Source: CAVSUR01 sp052143655
Lineage (GTDB): Bacteria > Actinomycetota > Actinomycetes > Streptosporangiales > Streptosporangiaceae
Direction of reading: 5' to 3'
DNA: 16,010 bases
Assembly: GCA_052143655.1 (NCBI GenBank)
Contig: JBKQSL010000441.1
Span: forward strand, 1 to 16,010
Made by a program: the position numbers and the translations under genes. The notes under the pieces were generated by a model, which searched no databases, was not told where the DNA came from, and worked only from the letters and a program-made list of their open reading frames with translations. Positions 14,035 through 16,010 of the stretch are shown here, piece after piece; positions within the stretch are counted from its first letter, which is position 1, and each line of letters opens with the position of its first letter.

Positions 14035-14076
14035 TGGAGCTAAGGGGACTCGAACCCCTGACCCCCTGCTTGCAAA
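14035..14076 (-). tRNA. 3' half of tRNA-Ala(TGC), probable attachment site
   Basis: On the minus strand the 42 nt form a canonical tRNA 3' half: 7-nt anticodon loop TTTGCAA (anticodon TGC), 3' anticodon stem GCAGG, 5-nt variable region, T-stem AGGGG/CCCCT with loop TTCGAGT, acceptor strand TAGCTCC and discriminator A. The sequence before the loop does not form the 5' anticodon stem, D-arm or acceptor, so this is not a complete gene. An abrupt start at the anticodon loop is what an integrative element leaves when it recombines into a tRNA-Ala gene. No second copy was found in this window. Confidence 0.85.
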
Positions 14077-14340
14077 TCGCCGTGCTTGGCCGAGTAACGC
14101 GACCTGAGCTGGGCGGGTGACTGCCCGTGGGTGACCGCAGTGTACCGTCGGTGACCGCGGCTAATGGCACACTAATGGCACGGCGATCTTGACCGGTCCC
14201 CAGGTCCCAGCCGAACATGTAGTCCGGTGGCAAGCTGACCCGAACCGCAGGGAGGGCCAGCGACCGAGGACCGGAAGCGGCGCGGCAGCAGCAGCGACGC
14301 AGTGTGGGTAGACCGCGGAAGTCGCTGGCCGAAGCACAGG
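14077..14340. other. Gene-free stretch with 11-bp-period direct repeat
   Basis: CTAATGGCAC occurs at 14161-14170 and 14172-14181, an 11-bp period (one helical turn). GGTGACCGC also occurs twice nearby (about 14130 and 14149). Such short helically phased repeats beside a tRNA-derived site resemble arm-type integrase binding sites, but no intact integrase gene lies next to them. No coding frame is supported. Confidence 0.45.
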
Positions 14341-14862
14341 CTAGCGGCGGCGCATGCGCGTCACACCTTGACCATCGATCTCGACGTCAAAGTTCTCTGC
14401 TGGAGTTTCCAGCTCGACACGGTGTCCGTCTCCCACAGGCTCCAGCCCGATGATCCTGATGGCGTCGACGCCGATGCCGAGACTCTCGGCTAGCCACGCT
14501 CGGGCAGATTCAGCCTGCGACTGAGCATCGAGAACTCTAGCCTGACCCCGACGCAATATGCGGCGGGAGATCGCGTCCCACAAGACCGGCAAGCTAGCGA
14601 GCCCTGTTAGTACAGCCGGAACCTCAACGATGAGTTCAGCCCCGGAGCCGGATGCTCCCCAGCTCCTTTCGGTTATGCTCTGGCGGATGCTTCGCGGACC
14701 GGTACCGACGTCCTCTTTGAGCTCGTCTGCCAACTGCTCGACGTCTACTCGGGAACCCACCGTGACCTGTAGCGCAATCTCATCAGTTAGGTTCTCAGGC
14801 AACGGATAACCGGTGTAGCTGCGCAGCCTGACCGTCAGGACGTTGAGGTAGTGCTCTGTCAT
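14341..14862 (-). CDS. Hypothetical protein, mixed alpha/beta with central hydrophobic segment
   Basis: A 173-residue protein that I do not recognise. The N-terminal ~60 residues look like alternating strands and helices (LTVRLRSYTGYPLPENLTDE and VDVEQLADELKEDVG). A hydrophobic stretch at about 76-100 (LIVEVPAVLTGLASLPVLWD) could be a buried helix or a single membrane pass. A charged helical part (ARVLDAQSQAESARAWLAES) and a final strand-rich end (GDGHRVELETPAENFDVEID) follow. The layout loosely recalls the small accessory components found beside actinobacterial conflict-system effectors, but this is only a resemblance in shape. The ATG at 14862 has a weak purine-rich site upstream (GAGATAG). 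Its GC content is a little lower than neighbouring genes, and it sits between two tRNA-derived attachment-like sites, both hints of transfer. Confidence 0.6.
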   Translation of the reverse strand: MTEHYLNVLTVRLRSYTGYPLPENLTDEIALQVTVGSRVDVEQLADELKEDVGTGPRSIRQSITERSWGASGSGAELIVEVPAVLTGLASLPVLWDAISRRILRRGQARVLDAQSQAESARAWLAESLGIGVDAIRIIGLEPVGDGHRVELETPAENFDVEIDGQGVTRMRRR

Positions 14863-14908
14863 TTAGGCACTATCTCAGCCATGTACGCGCCTCGCGCGCG
14901 CGGCCGGG

Positions 14909-14950
14909 ATTCGCTCGGAGGACTCGAACCCCCGGCCATCAGATCCGTAG
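14909..14950 (-). tRNA. 3' half of tRNA-Arg(ACG), probable attachment site
   Basis: On the minus strand the sequence begins with a 7-nt anticodon loop CTACGGA (anticodon ACG). It continues with 3' anticodon stem TCTGA, a 5-nt variable region, T-stem GGGGG/CCTCC with loop TTCGAGT, and acceptor strand GAGCGAA plus discriminator. The 5' half is absent: the preceding TTGAT does not pair with TCTGA. Like the Ala fragment about 0.8 kb away, it starts precisely at the anticodon loop, consistent with a tyrosine-integrase attachment site left by a second integration event. Confidence 0.75.
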
Positions 14951-15512
14951 ATCAATGCCGTGCGTCCGGCCAGTGCGTCAGAGTCCGTATCCGCGGGTCA
15001 GCGTCCGCCGGGTGTCCGATGCGGACGCCCTGGTCCGGTGCCGTCTAACCACTCTGTGAGAAAACCGTGAGAGATCACCTCTGGCCAACCTGGGTCGGGT
15101 TGCCGACCGCTCGGCCTCCTCGGCCAGGACCGTCCGCTTTGCAGGCGGAGCAGGCACCCAGGTCAGGCCACCTTGCCGCAGCGTAGACAGATGTCGGCTG
15201 GGCGCTCATGACCGTCACAGGTTGCCGTCGTTGCTGTCACTGTTGCTGTCAGTTCAGCACGTTCGGAGGCAGGGACCCCAGGAGGCGCAGCGCCCGCTGG
15301 CCTCTTCGTCCCGAAGCCAAGTCGCGGTGCCGACTGCCAGCGGCGCGACGTACCTGACCTGGGAACCGTCGTCCGTCAGCGTCCACTGGTGTCCACTGGT
15401 GTCGGTGGTGATTGTTACTCACTTGGTTACTCGGCCGCTCGTGGGCCGCTGACACCAGTCCATCCGCTGCGAGTGGTTGTGACTGGAGCACGGGGCTGGC
15501 ACCGTGGTGGTC
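14951..15512. other. Gene-free stretch beside tRNA-Arg relic
   Basis: About 560 bases without a convincing gene. GTGAGA occurs at 15056-15061 and 15067-15072 (11-bp period), similar in style to the repeat beside the Ala relic. GTCCACTGGT is tandemly doubled at 15381-15400. On the minus strand one frame ends at about 15174 with a possible zinc-ribbon pair (CDGHERPADICLRCGKVA), maybe the tail of a small zinc-binding protein, but its start cannot be found. Near 15120-15140 a short stem resembles an anticodon arm but no tRNA can be built around it. Confidence 0.35.
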
Positions 15513-15569
15513 ATGTCGGTGCAGCCGTCTCCGCTGTGGGCTGCGGCGCCTGCCTGGGCTGCGTCGTGA
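15513..15569 (+). CDS. Possible 18-residue leader peptide overlapping the channel gene
   Basis: ATG at 15513 opens a short frame MSVQPSPLWAAAPAWAAS whose TGA (15567-15569) overlaps the GTG start of the channel gene (GTGA at 15566-15569). The channel GTG has no ribosome binding site of its own, while GGTGG lies before this ATG. Translation of the channel could therefore depend on coupling to this peptide. It may equally be chance, with the channel starting at another GTG upstream (15536). Confidence 0.3.
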   Translation: MSVQPSPLWAAAPAWAAS

Positions 15570-16010
15570 GCGTCCAGGCGGACCGCAGCGAATCAGCGTC
15601 GGCCAGGCGCCGCAGGCCGGTCGTCCTGGGTTTGCTCCGGGCACTGGCGACGGCCGTCGTGCTGGTTGCGTTGTACTACCTGCTGCCGCTTGACCACATC
15701 AAGAACGTGCCGTTGACGTTGGCAGCCGGGCTGCTGATTCTGCTGGCCGTCGTCGCGTGGCAGCTGCGCGCGATCGTCCGGGCCAAAGAGCCAGGCGTAC
15801 GCGCCATCGTGGCCCTGGCCCTCACGGTGCCGCTGTTCGTGCTCCTGTTCGCCTCGGCCTACTTCGTGATGGCGCGGGCCAGCCCGGCCAACTTCAGCAC
15901 CCACCAGCTCACCCGCACCGATGCGCTGTACTTCACGGTCACCATCTTCAGCACCGTGGGGTTCGGAGACATCACAGCGACCAGCCAGAGCGCCAGGCTC
16001 GTGGTGACCG
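15566..16010 (+). CDS. Two-TM-type potassium channel (Ion_trans_2), cut by window edge
   Basis: 148 codons are visible and the frame is open at the right edge. After a short Arg-rich N-terminus (ASARRRRPVV) come two hydrophobic helices (about 19-42, VLGLLRALATAVVLVALYYL; and 48-70, VPLTLAAGLLILLAVVAWQL). A third membrane helix (80-103, AIVALALTVPLFVLLFASAY) leads into the pore region ALYFTVTIFSTVGFGDI, with the selectivity filter TVGFGD at residues 130-135. A further helix should follow beyond the window. This is a membrane K+ channel of the bacterial Ion_trans_2 (KcsA/MthK-like pore) group. Actinobacterial members with two extra N-terminal helices are common. The start is uncertain: GTG 15566 lacks a clear ribosome binding site, and upstream in-frame GTG codons exist (15536 and near 15470). 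Confidence 0.85.
   Translation, partial: MSVQADRSESASARRRRPVVLGLLRALATAVVLVALYYLLPLDHIKNVPLTLAAGLLILLAVVAWQLRAIVRAKEPGVRAIVALALTVPLFVLLFASAYFVMARASPANFSTHQLTRTDALYFTVTIFSTVGFGDITATSQSARLVVT

Noticed and set aside
15115..15145. Anticodon-arm-like stem TCCGC/GCGGA with a TTTGCAG loop, suggesting tRNA-Ala or (opposite strand) tRNA-Cys
   Set aside because: No D-arm, T-arm (no TTCGA) or acceptor stem can be built on either side on either strand.
1..16010. CRISPR array
   Set aside because: No set of regularly spaced repeats of 25-40 bp with unique spacers was seen; all repeats found are two-copy tandem duplications or inverted repeats.

Overview
The window is high-GC DNA with GC-rich third codon positions. 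Its gene families (F420/deazaflavin-type DUF385 oxidoreductase, DUF6788, RNA-free 'AWAVG...HWNG' secreted repeat protein) are typical of Actinomycetota, probably a large-genome filamentous actinomycete; genus cannot be told from this piece. It looks like an accessory, decaying region: many genes are truncated, frameshifted or fused to unrelated fragments, and short perfect tandem duplications (22, 18, 12 and 10 bp) are scattered through it.

Layout. 200-1189 (-) is an apparently intact sulfotransferase. About 1690-2090 (-) is a frameshifted amino-acid permease tail. 2190-3321 (+) is a chain of remnants: a palindrome, the first ~30 codons of a DUF6788 gene, the catalytic half of a tyrosine integrase, and a split XRE/HTH antitoxin-like gene. 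3570-3971 (-) is a DUF385-type oxidoreductase and 4318-4545 (-) a small secreted protein. 4662-5665 (+) holds a radical SAM gene that has lost its cluster-binding N-terminus, overlapping (ATGA) the start of a DegT/StrS-type aminotransferase remnant, the relic of a sugar or natural-product operon. 6898-7824 (+) is a secreted phosphoesterase, and 8227-8812 (+) a frameshifted secreted repeat protein.

The centrepiece is a nested mobile element at 9111-13824. An IS630-family insertion sequence (29-bp imperfect terminal repeats, flanking TA) has its transposase gene split by a 3516-bp element at 9999-13514. That element carries three consecutive tyrosine recombinases whose stop and start codons overlap (ATGA twice), between inverted repeats of about 100 bp. 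This is the organisation of RIT (recombinase-in-trio) elements. All three recombinases keep the R...HxxR...H...Y residues. A CTGGGA direct repeat flanks the element, and excision across it would rejoin the transposase frame. The left end holds a perfect 12-bp/8-bp/12-bp inverted site resembling a tyrosine-recombinase crossover site. If the element circularises across CTGGGA, both long repeats would meet around that 8-bp centre as one large palindrome.

To the right are two isolated 3' halves of tRNA genes, Ala(TGC) at 14035-14076 and Arg(ACG) at 14909-14950. Both begin exactly at the anticodon loop, as expected for attachment sites of integrative elements. They lie on either side of an unrecognised gene (14341-14862, -), and each has a short direct repeat with an 11-bp period nearby. 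The window ends inside a two-pore-helix-type potassium channel gene (15566 to the edge, +).
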